A DNA stretch of 58,963 bases from UBA5109 sp038148755 (GCA_038148755.1 JAYQWA010000015.1:1-58963), one strand, 5' to 3'; shown: positions 25,910 to 35,359, numbered from the stretch's first letter. Made by a program: numbers and translations. The notes: generated by a model from the sequence alone, not told the origin.

Positions 25910-26515
25910 TTAAACTGACGATTTCTTAATTTCTTCCTTATCGTTCTCTTCTTCCTGCAAATAAGGGTAGAGGTAGAATGTCTGCCCGATGATAAACAGG
26001 AAGATCAGCCCCATACTGCCGAATACTTTGAAATCAACCCAGTATTCATGGAAGGTAAAGGCAACAAAGAGATTAATAGTACCCAGAAACAGGAAGAAAA
26101 AGGCCCAGGCAAAATTGAGCCGGCGCCAGGCCTGTTCAGGCATTTCAACAGCATGTTCCAGCATTAACTGAGTGGCATTCTTCCTGGTAAAGAAATGACT
26201 GCCAAAAAAGATGGATGCGAATATCCAGTTAACCACGGGCGCTTTCCATTTCAGGATGGCCTCTTCGCGAAAAATAATCGTAAAGGAACAAAAGATCAGC
26301 ACGGCAACAAGCGTTATAAGCTGTGTTCTTTCCAGTTTTTTGTTGATGATGAAAAGAGCGCCATAGACTAGAACAGAGCTGACCACCAGAATTTCGGTTG
26401 CGCTGAAAATGCCGCCAAAGTTATAGGCAAAGGAACCGAGCTGGATAACCCGCTCATCCATCTTGTAAACGACGAAAAAGATAATCAGCGGGATGTAGTC
26501 AAGTAATTGTTTCAT
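25910..26515 (-). CDS. yciB: Inner membrane septation protein A (YciB/IspZ)
   Basis: A 201-residue polytopic membrane protein with five to six spans. MKQLLDYIPLIIFFVVYK, FGSHFFTRKNATQLML and the C-terminal EYWVDFKVFGSMGLIFLFIIGQTFYLYPY are the YciB family signature. In E. coli it affects septum and envelope integrity and interacts with elongation and division proteins. It is divergent from yciO with an 85-base gap. Confidence 0.92.
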   Translation of the reverse strand: MKQLLDYIPLIIFFVVYKMDERVIQLGSFAYNFGGIFSATEILVVSSVLVYGALFIINKKLERTQLITLVAVLIFCSFTIIFREEAILKWKAPVVNWIFASIFFGSHFFTRKNATQLMLEHAVEMPEQAWRRLNFAWAFFFLFLGTINLFVAFTFHEYWVDFKVFGSMGLIFLFIIGQTFYLYPYLQEEENDKEEIKKSSV

Positions 26516-26600
26516 GCAGCTATTCTAGTTGATATCTCTAAAAGTCGCTATCCTGTGCTAATCTTGGTTTTTTTGGAATTCGCAGCCAGTAGGCTTCCTC

Positions 26601-27227
26601 ATGTCTCAGGTCTTGCATATACATGCCGAAACCCCCCAATTGAGGTTGATCAGGCAGGCCGTTGATGTGATCAAGGCCGGTGGAATCATGATTTATCCGA
26701 CAGATTCCGCTTATGCGCTAGGCTGCCGTATAGGCAACAAAGCGGCTTTACAGACAATATCCAAAATCCGGCAACTGGATTCCAGACATAATTTTACTCT
26801 GGTTTGTCGGGATTTATCTGAAATTGCCCTGTATGCCAGAGTTGATAACAGTGCCTATCGTCTCCTTAAGGCATACACCCCTGGGGCCTATACCTTTATT
26901 TTAAGGGCAACATCGGAAGTTCCACGTTTATTGATGCACCCAAAACGTAAGACCATTGGTATTCGTATACCGGATCATCCGGTAGTTGCATCACTGCTAA
27001 GTGAGCTAGATGAACCAATACTCAGCAGTACGTTGATCATGCCGGGGGAAGATAACCCTCCCTACGAAATCGACAATATCAAGGATGATTTGGGGCATGC
27101 TGTGGATCTGATTATTGATTCCGGTTTTTGCGGTCTTGAGGCGACTACTGTGGTTGATCTGGTTGATGGCAGCCCTCGTCTTTTGAGGGCAGGTAAAGCT
27201 GATATAACGCCATTTCAAAATCAGTGA
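26601..27227 (+). CDS. YciO-type Sua5/YrdC family protein
   Basis: A 208-residue protein with the TsaC/Sua5 fold that in relatives makes threonylcarbamoyl-AMP for t6A tRNA modification. AGGIMIYPTDSAYALGCRIGNK, the KIRQLDSRHNFTLVCRDLSE run and KTIGIRIPDHPVV match YciO closely. YciO-type proteins are paralogues of TsaC with weak or uncertain activity, so t6A synthesis should not be assumed. It lies 64 bases before trpS, a neighbourhood shared with other gammaproteobacteria. Confidence 0.88.
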   Translation: MSQVLHIHAETPQLRLIRQAVDVIKAGGIMIYPTDSAYALGCRIGNKAALQTISKIRQLDSRHNFTLVCRDLSEIALYARVDNSAYRLLKAYTPGAYTFILRATSEVPRLLMHPKRKTIGIRIPDHPVVASLLSELDEPILSSTLIMPGEDNPPYEIDNIKDDLGHAVDLIIDSGFCGLEATTVVDLVDGSPRLLRAGKADITPFQNQ

Positions 27228-27257
27228 TAAAGCTGCCACGTCAGTGTAAAAACTAGT

Positions 27258-27263
27258 TATAAT
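27258..27263 (+). promoter_or_regulatory. Candidate -10 box for trpS
   Basis: TATAAT sits 28 bases before the trpS start (extended as GTTATAAT). No matching -35 is clear. Confidence 0.35.
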
Positions 27264-27291
27264 AAAAGCTCTTAGTAGTTGGGGAAACAGA

Positions 27292-28506
27292 TTGAGCTCA
27301 GTAGATTCGCAGCAGCGAGTATTATCAGGAATGCGTCCAACCGGACGTCTTCATTTAGGCCACTTTCACGGCGTCATAAAAAACTGGATCAAATTGCAAC
27401 ATGAATATGAGTGCTTCCTGTTCGTTGCGGATTGGCACGCCTTGACTACGGATTATGATAACCCTCAGGAAATTGAAGCCCATGTCTGGGACATGATAAT
27501 CGATTGGCTGGCAGCTGGAGTCAGTCCGAATGCAGCAACCCTGTTTATACAGTCCAGAGTGCCGGAGCATGCAGAGCTGCATTTATTATTATCGATGATG
27601 ACACCTTTAGGCTGGCTTGAACGGGTGCCGAGCTATAAGGATATGCAGGAAAACCTGAAGGAAAAGGAACTCGATACCTATGGTTTTCTGGGTTATCCCT
27701 TGTTACAGAGTGCCGATATTTTAATTTATCGAGCCGGTTGGGTACCCGTTGGCGCAGATCAGGTTGCGCATGTTGAATTAACGCGTGAAGTGGCGCGGCG
27801 TTTTAATCATCTTTATGGGCGTGAAGCAGATTTTGAAGCTTTGGCTGAAGCTGCAGTGAAGAAGATGGGAAAAAAAGCGGCGAAACTTTACAGTAGTTTA
27901 CGCAAAAGTTACCAGGAAGAAGGTGATCAGGATGCCTTGCTAAAAGCCCAGGCTTTATTAAAAGAGCAGCAAAATATTACTTTGGGGGATCGAGAACGTC
28001 TGTTTGGTTATATTGAGGGAGCCGGCAAAATGATATTGGCCGAGCCGCAGTCGCTATTAACCAAGGCTGCCAAAATGCCGGGCCTTGACGGGCGCAAAAT
28101 GTCTAAATCCTACAACAACATCATTGGGCTGCGGGAAGATGATGATGACGTTATGCAGAAATTAAAAACCATGCCGACAGATCCGGCCAGGGTGAGATTG
28201 TCTGATCCGGGCGACCCCGATAAGTGTCCGGTGTGGCAATTTCATGAAATTTATTCTGATGAGAGCACATGCAATTGGGTGCAGGAGGGTTGCCGCACTG
28301 CCGGGATTGGCTGCTTGGAATGCAAGAAGCCGATTATTGATGCGGTTATCGCTGAGGTAGCGCCGATCAAGGAAAAAGCCAGACAGTTTGAAGACAACCC
28401 TTCAGCGGTCAGGGCGATTATTGCTGAAGGTTCAGAAAAAGCCCGTGAGGTTGCGAAAGACACTCTGGATGATGTGCGCCAGGCCATGGGCCTTAATTAT
28501 CGTTAA
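27292..28506 (+). CDS. trpS: Tryptophan--tRNA ligase
   Basis: A 404-residue class I synthetase. The HIGH-like HLGHFHG (21-27) and KMSKS (269-273) motifs are present. It is about 70 residues longer than E. coli TrpS because of a helical insertion (about 183-250) and a cysteine-rich stretch: Cys312, Cys327, Cys334, Cys341, Cys344. The spacing C-x21-C-x6-C-x2-C of four of these is nearly that of the iron-sulfur TrpRS of Thermotoga. The start is TTG with GGGGA 7 bases before it. It opens the trpS–scpA–scpB–rluB run. Confidence 0.95.
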   Translation: MSSVDSQQRVLSGMRPTGRLHLGHFHGVIKNWIKLQHEYECFLFVADWHALTTDYDNPQEIEAHVWDMIIDWLAAGVSPNAATLFIQSRVPEHAELHLLLSMMTPLGWLERVPSYKDMQENLKEKELDTYGFLGYPLLQSADILIYRAGWVPVGADQVAHVELTREVARRFNHLYGREADFEALAEAAVKKMGKKAAKLYSSLRKSYQEEGDQDALLKAQALLKEQQNITLGDRERLFGYIEGAGKMILAEPQSLLTKAAKMPGLDGRKMSKSYNNIIGLREDDDDVMQKLKTMPTDPARVRLSDPGDPDKCPVWQFHEIYSDESTCNWVQEGCRTAGIGCLECKKPIIDAVIAEVAPIKEKARQFEDNPSAVRAIIAEGSEKAREVAKDTLDDVRQAMGLNYR

Positions 28507-28529
28507 TAAACAATAAGCAATAATGAATA

Positions 28530-29393
28530 ATGAGTGAAGAGACTGAAACAGCATTAAATGAATGCCAGAGACGTGCCAGCCTTTTGCAGGAAGCAAGGCA
28601 GCACAAGAGTGAACAGGCTGAGATGCCTTTTGCTTTTGTGGCTGGGCAGGCGGTTACGGATCTACCAAAAGATTTGTACATTCCACCTGATGCGCTGGAA
28701 GTTTTTCTGGAAGCGTTTGAAGGTCCCCTTGATTTACTGCTTTATCTCATCAGGCGTCAGAATATTGATATTCTTGATATTAATATTGCTGAAATTACCG
28801 AACAGTACATCTCCTACGTTGAGTTGATGGAAGCGGCTCAGTTTGAACTGGCTGCTGAATATCTGGTTATGGCCGCGATGCTGGCGGAAATAAAATCACG
28901 ATTTTTGCTGCCACGCATGGAAGAGGACGAAGAAGATGAAGAAGATCCCAGAGCTCAGCTTATCAGACGTTTGCAGGAGTATGAGCGCTACCGGGATGCA
29001 GCAGAAAAAATTGATGAACTACCGAGGTTACACCGGGATTTTCACATTGCCTCTGCAGATATCCCCGTGTTGGATAAAGAGGTGCCATTGCCTGAAATTG
29101 ATTTACAGGAAATTTTGATGGCTTTTGCTGATGTCTTGCGGCGCTCGGATCTGAAAGAAAGCCATCATATTCAGCGTCAGGCCTTATCAACGCGTGAGAA
29201 AATGTCACAGATATTATTACGCATTTCTGATAAGCAGTTTACGCCCTTAAGCTCGCTGATTTTAAAAGATGAAGGTAAGCTGGGTATTGTGGTGACTTTT
29301 CTGGCGGTAATGGAATTAATTAAGGAATCGTTGGTAGAGTTAGTGCAGAGTGAACCATTTGCACCAATTCATATTAAGGCAATAAGTACATGA
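28530..29393 (+). CDS. scpA: Segregation and condensation protein ScpA
   Basis: A 287-residue kleisin that bridges SMC heads in chromosome condensation. The core begins at about residue 55 with VFLEAFEGPLDLLLYLIRRQNIDILDINIAEI, the ScpA hallmark, followed by MAAMLAEIKSRFLLP and an acidic patch (EEDEEDEEDPRAQL). The extra N-terminal 50 residues are of low complexity. It lies 23 bases after trpS and overlaps scpB by 4 bases. Confidence 0.94.
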   Translation: MSEETETALNECQRRASLLQEARQHKSEQAEMPFAFVAGQAVTDLPKDLYIPPDALEVFLEAFEGPLDLLLYLIRRQNIDILDINIAEITEQYISYVELMEAAQFELAAEYLVMAAMLAEIKSRFLLPRMEEDEEDEEDPRAQLIRRLQEYERYRDAAEKIDELPRLHRDFHIASADIPVLDKEVPLPEIDLQEILMAFADVLRRSDLKESHHIQRQALSTREKMSQILLRISDKQFTPLSSLILKDEGKLGIVVTFLAVMELIKESLVELVQSEPFAPIHIKAIST

Positions 29394-30235
29394 ATGACCT
29401 TGAAAAAGTAAGACAGATTATTGAAGGTTTGTTGCTGGCAGCAGCTAAACCTTTGACCCTGGATAAGCTCGCTGAGCTTTTTACCAAAGAAGAATTACCG
29501 GAACGTGCCGTCCTCAAGGAGGCGCTGGCTGAAATTGAAAAGAGCTGTGAAGGTCGCGGCTTTGAATTAAAGAAAGTTGCTTCCGGTTATCGCTTCCAGG
29601 TGCGTCAGGAACTTAGTGATTGGGTCGGTCGCTTGTGGGAAGAAAAACCGCAACGTTATTCAAGAGCATTGTTGGAAACTTTGGCAATCATTGCGTACCG
29701 GCAGCCAATAACACGTGGTGACATTGAAAAAATTCGAGGCGTAGCGGTTAGTTCAAGCATTATCCGAACTTTGCTGGAAAGAGACTGGGTCAGGGTAGTC
29801 GGGCATCGTGATGTTCCGGGACGTCCTGCCATGTATGCGTCCACACGCGAGTTTCTGGATTATTTTAATCTGGAAAATCTGGATGAACTGCCTGCTTTAA
29901 CAGAGATCCGGGATATGGAAGGCTTGAATCAGGAATTAACTCTGGATGAGGAAAAACCGGAAGGGAATGTATTAGAATTTCCAACGGTACTGGAAGAGGA
30001 AGACCAAGTGGTTGTGGCTGATGAGGAAGAACTTGCAGCGGCAGCAATAGGTACCCGCTCAATTGATGAAATCCTGGGCATAAAGGCAGATAAAGATGAG
30101 GCTGAAGAGGGAGAAGAGGGAGAAATTGAGGCAGATCAGGATGAAATTTTCGAAGAGTCTGAACAGTCTGTCAGTGAGTCTGCTGAAAGCGACAATGTCA
30201 CAGAAAGTGATGATGACGAAGAGTCATTAGCTTAA
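29390..30235 (+). CDS. scpB: Segregation and condensation protein ScpB with long acidic tail
   Basis: A 281-residue partner of ScpA. The tandem winged-helix core (about 5-175) shows IIEGLLLAAAKPLTLDKLAELF and ETLAIIAYRQPITRGDIEKIRGV. Beyond it runs a highly acidic tail of about 90 residues rich in E, D and S, ending SDDDEESLA. Plain ScpB proteins are near 180-200 residues, so the tail is an extension. It overlaps scpA by 4 bases; rluB follows after 50 bases. Confidence 0.93.
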   Translation: MNDLEKVRQIIEGLLLAAAKPLTLDKLAELFTKEELPERAVLKEALAEIEKSCEGRGFELKKVASGYRFQVRQELSDWVGRLWEEKPQRYSRALLETLAIIAYRQPITRGDIEKIRGVAVSSSIIRTLLERDWVRVVGHRDVPGRPAMYASTREFLDYFNLENLDELPALTEIRDMEGLNQELTLDEEKPEGNVLEFPTVLEEEDQVVVADEEELAAAAIGTRSIDEILGIKADKDEAEEGEEGEIEADQDEIFEESEQSVSESAESDNVTESDDDEESLA

Positions 30236-30285
30236 AATCTACCATGACCAATAATTAATTTCGTGAGAAATCAAGGCAGTTCAAC

Positions 30286-31107
30286 ATGGATATAGTGTCA
30301 GACGAAAAGCTGCAAAAAGTACTCGCACGCGCTGGTTTCGGTTCGCGCCGGGAGATGGAAAACTGGATTCAGGCCGGCCGGGTTAAAGTCAACGGTAAAG
30401 TAGCCAGCTTGGGAGACAGAGCCAACAGTAAAGATAAAATTACTGTTGATGGCAAAAAGCTCTCTGCCAATACCGCCAGATCAGTGGCACAAAAAGTGCT
30501 GATTTACAATAAACCGATTGGTGAGATTTGTTCCCGTAATGACCCCGAAGGGCGTCCTTCCGTGTTTGATAAATTGCCTCATTTGCAACATGCACGCTGG
30601 ATATCAGTAGGGCGTCTGGATATCAATACCAGCGGTTTGCTCCTGTTTACTACCGATGGAGAACTGGCCAACAAGCTTATGCATCCTTCAATGCAAATCG
30701 AACGTGAATATGCCGTGAGAGTTATCGGTAATGTTACCCAGGAAATGATCCAGACCATGCACAAGGGCGTTTTGCTGGAAGATGGATTGGCGAAGTTTAG
30801 TGATATCCAGTTTTTTTCCGGAGAAGGAGCCAACCAGTGGTATCACGTTGTTATTATGGAAGGCAGAAACCGGGAAGTCAGGCGTTTATGGGAATCGCAG
30901 GGAGTCAAAGTCAGTCGCTTAAAACGTGTACGTTATGGCAATATCTTTATTCCGAGTGTTGTTAAAGTCGGACAATTCCGGGAGTTACCAGCCAATGAAA
31001 TGAAGGACTTATACAAACTGGCGGGCTTAAATTACCGACCAGTTAAAACTTATAAACAACAAAATAATACTAGAAGCGCTAGTAAAAGGCGTAAGCCTTC
31101 CAGATAA
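30286..31107 (+). CDS. rluB: 23S rRNA pseudouridine(2605) synthase RluB
   Basis: A 273-residue RsuA-family enzyme. An N-terminal S4 RNA-binding domain (EKLQKVLARAGFGSRREMENWIQAGRVKVNG, about 6-40) is followed by the catalytic GRLDINTSGLLLFTTDGELAN with its aspartate, and GRNREVRRLWESQG. The basic tail (KTYKQQNNTRSASKRRKPSR) probably aids RNA contact. Its position behind scpB is the normal gammaproteobacterial order and supports RluB over other RsuA members. Confidence 0.92.
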   Translation: MDIVSDEKLQKVLARAGFGSRREMENWIQAGRVKVNGKVASLGDRANSKDKITVDGKKLSANTARSVAQKVLIYNKPIGEICSRNDPEGRPSVFDKLPHLQHARWISVGRLDINTSGLLLFTTDGELANKLMHPSMQIEREYAVRVIGNVTQEMIQTMHKGVLLEDGLAKFSDIQFFSGEGANQWYHVVIMEGRNREVRRLWESQGVKVSRLKRVRYGNIFIPSVVKVGQFRELPANEMKDLYKLAGLNYRPVKTYKQQNNTRSASKRRKPSR

Positions 31108-31148
31108 AATATCCCTTTGTTCCTGCCATTTAAATGAGACATAAAAAA

Positions 31149-31724
31149 ATGAAAATATACGGTAATTCACCTTCTCCCTTTGTGCGTCATTGCCGAATTG
31201 CTTTGATAGAAAGCGGTCTGGATTTTGAATTTCTGATTGATACGGATTACAAGCTTAGTCAACAACGTTCGCCGACACAAAAAATTCCTTTTCTGGAATA
31301 TGAAGAAAATGGCGAAACCAAAGTACTAACGGACTCCAGTTCTATCCTGCGTTATGTCCGGGAAAAATCAGGTCAGGTCTTTCTGCCGACAGTGGAAGTC
31401 CTGAATAATTTTTGTACAGTAAATACCTTGATTGATGCGCAGGTGATTATATTTCTATTTAAAAAAGAAGGGGTCACCTCTGAGAATGTAAATTACTTAA
31501 AGCGGCAGGAAAATCGTATTCAAACAGGCTTAAAAGAATTTGAAGCTATGACATTTTCTGAGCAGGCTCCCTGGTCAGATTTTGAAATCAGACTGGCCTG
31601 CTTTCTTGACTGGGTTCGTTTCAGGAAACATTTTTCACTGGATGCTTTTCCAAACTTATTGGCTTTGCTGGCACGTTTTGATAAATACCAGCCCTTTATT
31701 GAAACGACTATCGTTGATGCCTAA
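31149..31724 (+). CDS. Glutathione S-transferase family protein
   Basis: A protein of about 191 residues with an N-terminal thioredoxin-like GST domain (MKIYGNSPSPFVRHCRIALIESGLDFEF; VLTDSSSILRYVREK for glutathione binding) and an all-helical C-terminal half. The serine/proline pair SPF near residue 8 is the usual active-site region. An ATG at 31134 is open too, but the family starts at MK-I/L-Y, so 31149 is used. Substrate unknown. It converges with yciK. Confidence 0.82.
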   Translation: MKIYGNSPSPFVRHCRIALIESGLDFEFLIDTDYKLSQQRSPTQKIPFLEYEENGETKVLTDSSSILRYVREKSGQVFLPTVEVLNNFCTVNTLIDAQVIIFLFKKEGVTSENVNYLKRQENRIQTGLKEFEAMTFSEQAPWSDFEIRLACFLDWVRFRKHFSLDAFPNLLALLARFDKYQPFIETTIVDA

Positions 31725-31761
31725 GGTGATGCTTAACAAATAGGAAGATTCGTATCCGGGT

Positions 31762-32502
31762 TTATTGGGCGTCAAACTGCTTGCCGTTTTCCTGCAGACT
31801 TTCGGCACCCATCAGGTATAAATAAAGCGGCATAATTGCTTCGGGTTTGGGTAAGTTTTCAGGGTTTTCACCCGGGAAGGCCTGACGTCGCATTTTAGTC
31901 GCTGTAGCTCCCGGGTTCACCGAATTTACTCTGATTCTGGAGGTATTCTCGAGTTCAAGGAACAAAACCTGAACTAATGCTTCGGTAGCAGCCTTGGAGA
32001 CTGAATAGGCACCCCAGTAAGCGTAGGCTTTGCGACCAGCCCCCGAAGAAGTAAAAATAATTGAGGCATTGTCTGCGGCCTGTAATAAAGGCAAACAGTA
32101 TTTGGTCAATGCAAATTGTGCATTCAGGTTGGTTTGTATGACCTGATTCCAGGTGCTCAGGCTGTAGCTCTGAATTGGTGTCAGGGTTCCCAGTATTGAA
32201 GCGTTATTGAGCAGGCCATCAAGCCGGCCAAATTCATTATGAATGCTGTTGACTAATTCCTGGTAACTGTTGTCATCTGCGGTTTCAAGATCGAAAGGCG
32301 TTATAGCAGCCTGTGGCGCACCAGTCTTTTCTATTTCATCATAGACCTGTTCCAGCTTTTCAACATTGCGTCCCAGCAAAATGACTGTTGCACCACTTGC
32401 GGCATAAGCCAGAGCAGCAGCCCTGCCAATACCGGAACCGGCGCCGCTGATTAAAATAATTTTGTCTTTTAATAGGCCCTGAGGGGACTGGTAATCAAAC
32501 AT
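31762..32502 (-). CDS. yciK: SDR family oxidoreductase YciK
   Basis: A 246-residue short-chain dehydrogenase. The cofactor motif GAGSGIGRA (about 20-28), NNAS, and the catalytic YSVSKAA (Tyr-x3-Lys) are present, with serine in TSSGAG. The sequence and the order ubiG–mupP–yciK match YciK of Pseudomonas relatives. Substrate unknown. It is last in a leftward run of four genes. Confidence 0.88.
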   Translation of the reverse strand: MFDYQSPQGLLKDKIILISGAGSGIGRAAALAYAASGATVILLGRNVEKLEQVYDEIEKTGAPQAAITPFDLETADDNSYQELVNSIHNEFGRLDGLLNNASILGTLTPIQSYSLSTWNQVIQTNLNAQFALTKYCLPLLQAADNASIIFTSSGAGRKAYAYWGAYSVSKAATEALVQVLFLELENTSRIRVNSVNPGATATKMRRQAFPGENPENLPKPEAIMPLYLYLMGAESLQENGKQFDAQ

Positions 32503-32525
32503 AAGTTGTCTCGATATATCGTTTT

Positions 32526-33182
32526 CTAATCAAATAAATAAGCTGTAATTTCCTGCGGATTTGCGACGACCAGATCCGGTTGCCAGTCTTCAAGCTGAAT
32601 GTGTTGCGGAAAATAACCCCAATTAACGGCAATGGTCTTAATGCCGGCATTTTTTCCAGCGTCTATATCGCGCTTATGGTCGCCGACATAAATACATTCT
32701 TCTGGTTGGCAGGCAAGCGTCCTGCAGGCCAGCAATAAACTTTCAGGAGAAGGTTTGCCCTGCGCAACCTGGTCAGCACAGATAACAACTGCGGCATTTT
32801 GCATGGCCGGGAAATTGGTCAATAAAGGTGTTGTGAAACGGGAAGGCTTGTTGGTCACTATACCCCAGCTGTAGTTCTCCAAATTGATTCTGCTTAGCAA
32901 CTCAGGGATGCCATCAAATAAATCGGCTTCGGTGCTGGTAATTTTTATGGCGTATAAATCAAGCAACTGTTGTAGATAATGGTTAAAGTTTTTATCTGTT
33001 TCTTCGATATCAAAGCCCAGTTTTACCAGAGCCCTGGCGCCGTCAGATACTGTCTCTTTAACTTTTGCGTGTGAGACTTCATCTCTGCCGTATTCCTTGA
33101 GTAGCTGATTAAGTACTTGAGTGAAATCTTTGGCGGTATCTAGCAGCGTACCATCAAGATCAAAAAGAACGTGTTTACTCAC
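32526..33182 (-). CDS. mupP: HAD phosphatase, probable MupP (MurNAc-6-phosphate phosphatase)
   Basis: A 218-residue HAD hydrolase: motif I FDLDGTLLDT (nucleophile Asp8, acid Asp10), motif II VTNKPS, and motif III YVGDHKRDIDAGKNAG. It is close to phosphoglycolate phosphatase (Gph) in sequence. The position between ubiG and yciK is where Pseudomonas carries mupP, which dephosphorylates MurNAc-6-P in the cell-wall recycling route that bypasses MurA. Name rests on synteny; Gph is the alternative. Confidence 0.75.
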   Translation of the reverse strand: MSKHVLFDLDGTLLDTAKDFTQVLNQLLKEYGRDEVSHAKVKETVSDGARALVKLGFDIEETDKNFNHYLQQLLDLYAIKITSTEADLFDGIPELLSRINLENYSWGIVTNKPSRFTTPLLTNFPAMQNAAVVICADQVAQGKPSPESLLLACRTLACQPEECIYVGDHKRDIDAGKNAGIKTIAVNWGYFPQHIQLEDWQPDLVVANPQEITAYLFD

Positions 33183-33195
33183 AGATTTTCCGGAT

Positions 33196-33909
33196 TTATT
33201 CTGGTTTGACCAAGTACATTAAATAATTAACATCGACATTATCGGACAAACGATATTTTTTACTGAATGGATTATAAGTCATGCCAGTTAAGGTGTTTAA
33301 TTGCAGCGATGCATCACGCGCCATTTGTGCCAGCTCAGAAGGGCGAATGAATTTTTCATAGTCATGAGTGCCTTTAGGTAGCATGCGCAGTATGTATTCA
33401 GCGCCGATAATGGCAAATAAATAAGACTTTGGATTGCGGTTGATGGTTGAAACAAAAAGATGGCCGCCAGGTTTAAGCAGGGAGTAGCAGGCTTTTAGTA
33501 CTGATTCAGGCTGCGGTACATGCTCCAGCATTTCCAGACAGGTCACTATGTCAAATTTGCCGGCATGGTCTTCGGCAAATTTTTCTGCGGAGGCCTGTTG
33601 ATAATTGATGTCCAGCTTGCTTTCCAGCAAGTGGAGTTTAGCGACAGACAAAGGTGCTTCGCCCATATCAATACCGGTAACATGAGCATTCCTGTGTGCC
33701 ATAGCTTCCGCGAGAATGCCGCCGCCACAGCCAATATCCAGAACCTGACGCCCGGCAAGATTGACTTTTGAATCAATGAATCCCATACGCAGGGGATTGA
33801 TATCATGCAAGGGTTTGAATTCACTGTTACGATCCCACCAGCGTGAAGCAAGCGCTTCAAACTTGGCTATCTCACTGTAATCGATATTGGCATCTTTGTT
33901 GTTGCTCAA
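33196..33909 (-). CDS. ubiG: Ubiquinone biosynthesis O-methyltransferase UbiG
   Basis: A 237-residue SAM-dependent enzyme making both O-methylations in ubiquinone synthesis. The SAM motif VLDIGCGGGILAEAMA (about 56-71), the N-terminal IAKFEALASRWWDRNSEFKPLHDINPLR and the lipid-contacting HDYEKFIRPSEL region are UbiG hallmarks. The spacing is 13 bases to mupP and 32 bases from the amidohydrolase. Confidence 0.95.
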   Translation of the reverse strand: MSNNKDANIDYSEIAKFEALASRWWDRNSEFKPLHDINPLRMGFIDSKVNLAGRQVLDIGCGGGILAEAMAHRNAHVTGIDMGEAPLSVAKLHLLESKLDINYQQASAEKFAEDHAGKFDIVTCLEMLEHVPQPESVLKACYSLLKPGGHLFVSTINRNPKSYLFAIIGAEYILRMLPKGTHDYEKFIRPSELAQMARDASLQLNTLTGMTYNPFSKKYRLSDNVDVNYLMYLVKPE

Positions 33910-33941
33910 AATATTAGTCCTGTATGTTAAATACTGTATTA

Positions 33942-35285
33942 TTACGCAGCTTGAATTTTATCAGACCAGTGCTGCGCTTTTGCGGTCAGCATTTCCTGGT
34001 CCAAGTTGAGTAATTTTCCATCTTCAACATTAAGCTGGCCGGCAACCCAGACATGACTGACCTGTGATGCCTGGGCACTGTATACCAGGCTGGCAACAGG
34101 GTCATACACGGGCATGCTATTGATCCGGTTCAGGTTAACGGCAGTGATATCTGCGAATTTTCCTGATTCAAGTGTGCCAATATAATCACTCAAACCTATT
34201 TGTCTGGCGCCGTTTATGGTTGCCATGGCCAGGACATCCCAGGCGGTTGCTACGCTGGCATCTTCAGCCTTGCCTTTTCCTATCAAGGCAGCAAGACGCA
34301 TTTCATTCAGCATGTTGAGTTCATTATTACTGGCACAACCATCCGTGCCGAGAGCAAGGTTAACGCCATTGTCCAGCAGTTGAGTTATCGGGCAAAAGCC
34401 GCTGGCCAGCTTCAAATTTGAGGCAGGGCAATGCACAACAGAAACACCGCTGTCAGCAAGCAAGCGTACTTCTTCATCAATAAGCTGAGTCATATGTACG
34501 CATTGCAGATTGGGAATCATCAAGCCCAGTTCCAGCAGGCGGGCCAGCGGCCTGTTGCCGGTTTTGGCGAGGCTTTCTTGAACTTCATGGGCAGTTTCAT
34601 GCACATGCATATGAATGGCTATATCCAATTCACTGGCTAGTGTCGCAATTTTTTTCAGAGGTTCATCTGAAACCGTATAAGGCGCGTGAGGACCAAAGCC
34701 GACATATATGTGTTCATTGTTTTTAAAATTATCATGCAGTTCCATCGCCTTATGAATATATTCCTCAGGGTTCTGTGCCCAAACGGTGGGAAAATCCAGC
34801 ACCGGTGAAGCCAAGTGCGCCCGGATATTATTTTTCACTGCTGCTTTGGCGACATGGTCCGGGAAAAAATACATATCAGTGAAAGTGGTTGTGCCAGACA
34901 GCAACATTTCGGCGATAGCCAGTTCTGCACCATCACTGACAAATTCTTCATTAACCCAAAGCCCTTCGGTAGGCCAGATTTTTTCTTCCAGCCAGACTTG
35001 TAAGGTCAGGTCATCGGCGAAACCACGCAACAAACTCATGGCAGCATGACCATGTGAGTTAATGAGTCCAGGAATCACGATATGCTGATCCAGTTGATAG
35101 GTGTTTTTACTTTGGAAATAATTTAAGGCTTCAGTGTTGGGCAGAATTTCCCGAATCATGTTGTGTTGAATAATCAGACTGTGATTTTCTAGAATCAGTC
35201 CTTTATCAGTCATCGGCACCAGCCATTTGGTCTGGATAATTGCATCGACTTCCTGGAGCTTTGCAGAATCTTGTTTGGCTGACAT
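33942..35285 (-). CDS. TRZ/ATZ amidohydrolase, probable MTA/SAH deaminase
   Basis: A 447-residue metal-dependent deaminase. Metal ligands are visible in GLINSHGHAAM (HxH), HMHVHETAHEV and GTDGCASNNELNM (Asp). The region GFGPHAPYTVSDE is typical of 5-methylthioadenosine / S-adenosylhomocysteine deaminases (MtaD group). In Pseudomonas the equivalent gene beside ubiG deaminates methylthioadenosine. It is first in the leftward operon, divergent from gyrA. Confidence 0.85.
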   Translation of the reverse strand: MSAKQDSAKLQEVDAIIQTKWLVPMTDKGLILENHSLIIQHNMIREILPNTEALNYFQSKNTYQLDQHIVIPGLINSHGHAAMSLLRGFADDLTLQVWLEEKIWPTEGLWVNEEFVSDGAELAIAEMLLSGTTTFTDMYFFPDHVAKAAVKNNIRAHLASPVLDFPTVWAQNPEEYIHKAMELHDNFKNNEHIYVGFGPHAPYTVSDEPLKKIATLASELDIAIHMHVHETAHEVQESLAKTGNRPLARLLELGLMIPNLQCVHMTQLIDEEVRLLADSGVSVVHCPASNLKLASGFCPITQLLDNGVNLALGTDGCASNNELNMLNEMRLAALIGKGKAEDASVATAWDVLAMATINGARQIGLSDYIGTLESGKFADITAVNLNRINSMPVYDPVASLVYSAQASQVSHVWVAGQLNVEDGKLLNLDQEMLTAKAQHWSDKIQAA

Positions 35286-35359
35286 AAAACTGAATTTTCA
35301 TTAATAAATTTAACAAGCAGCGAGTATACCGATTATTCCCCGAAGTAGGTACTTAATGG

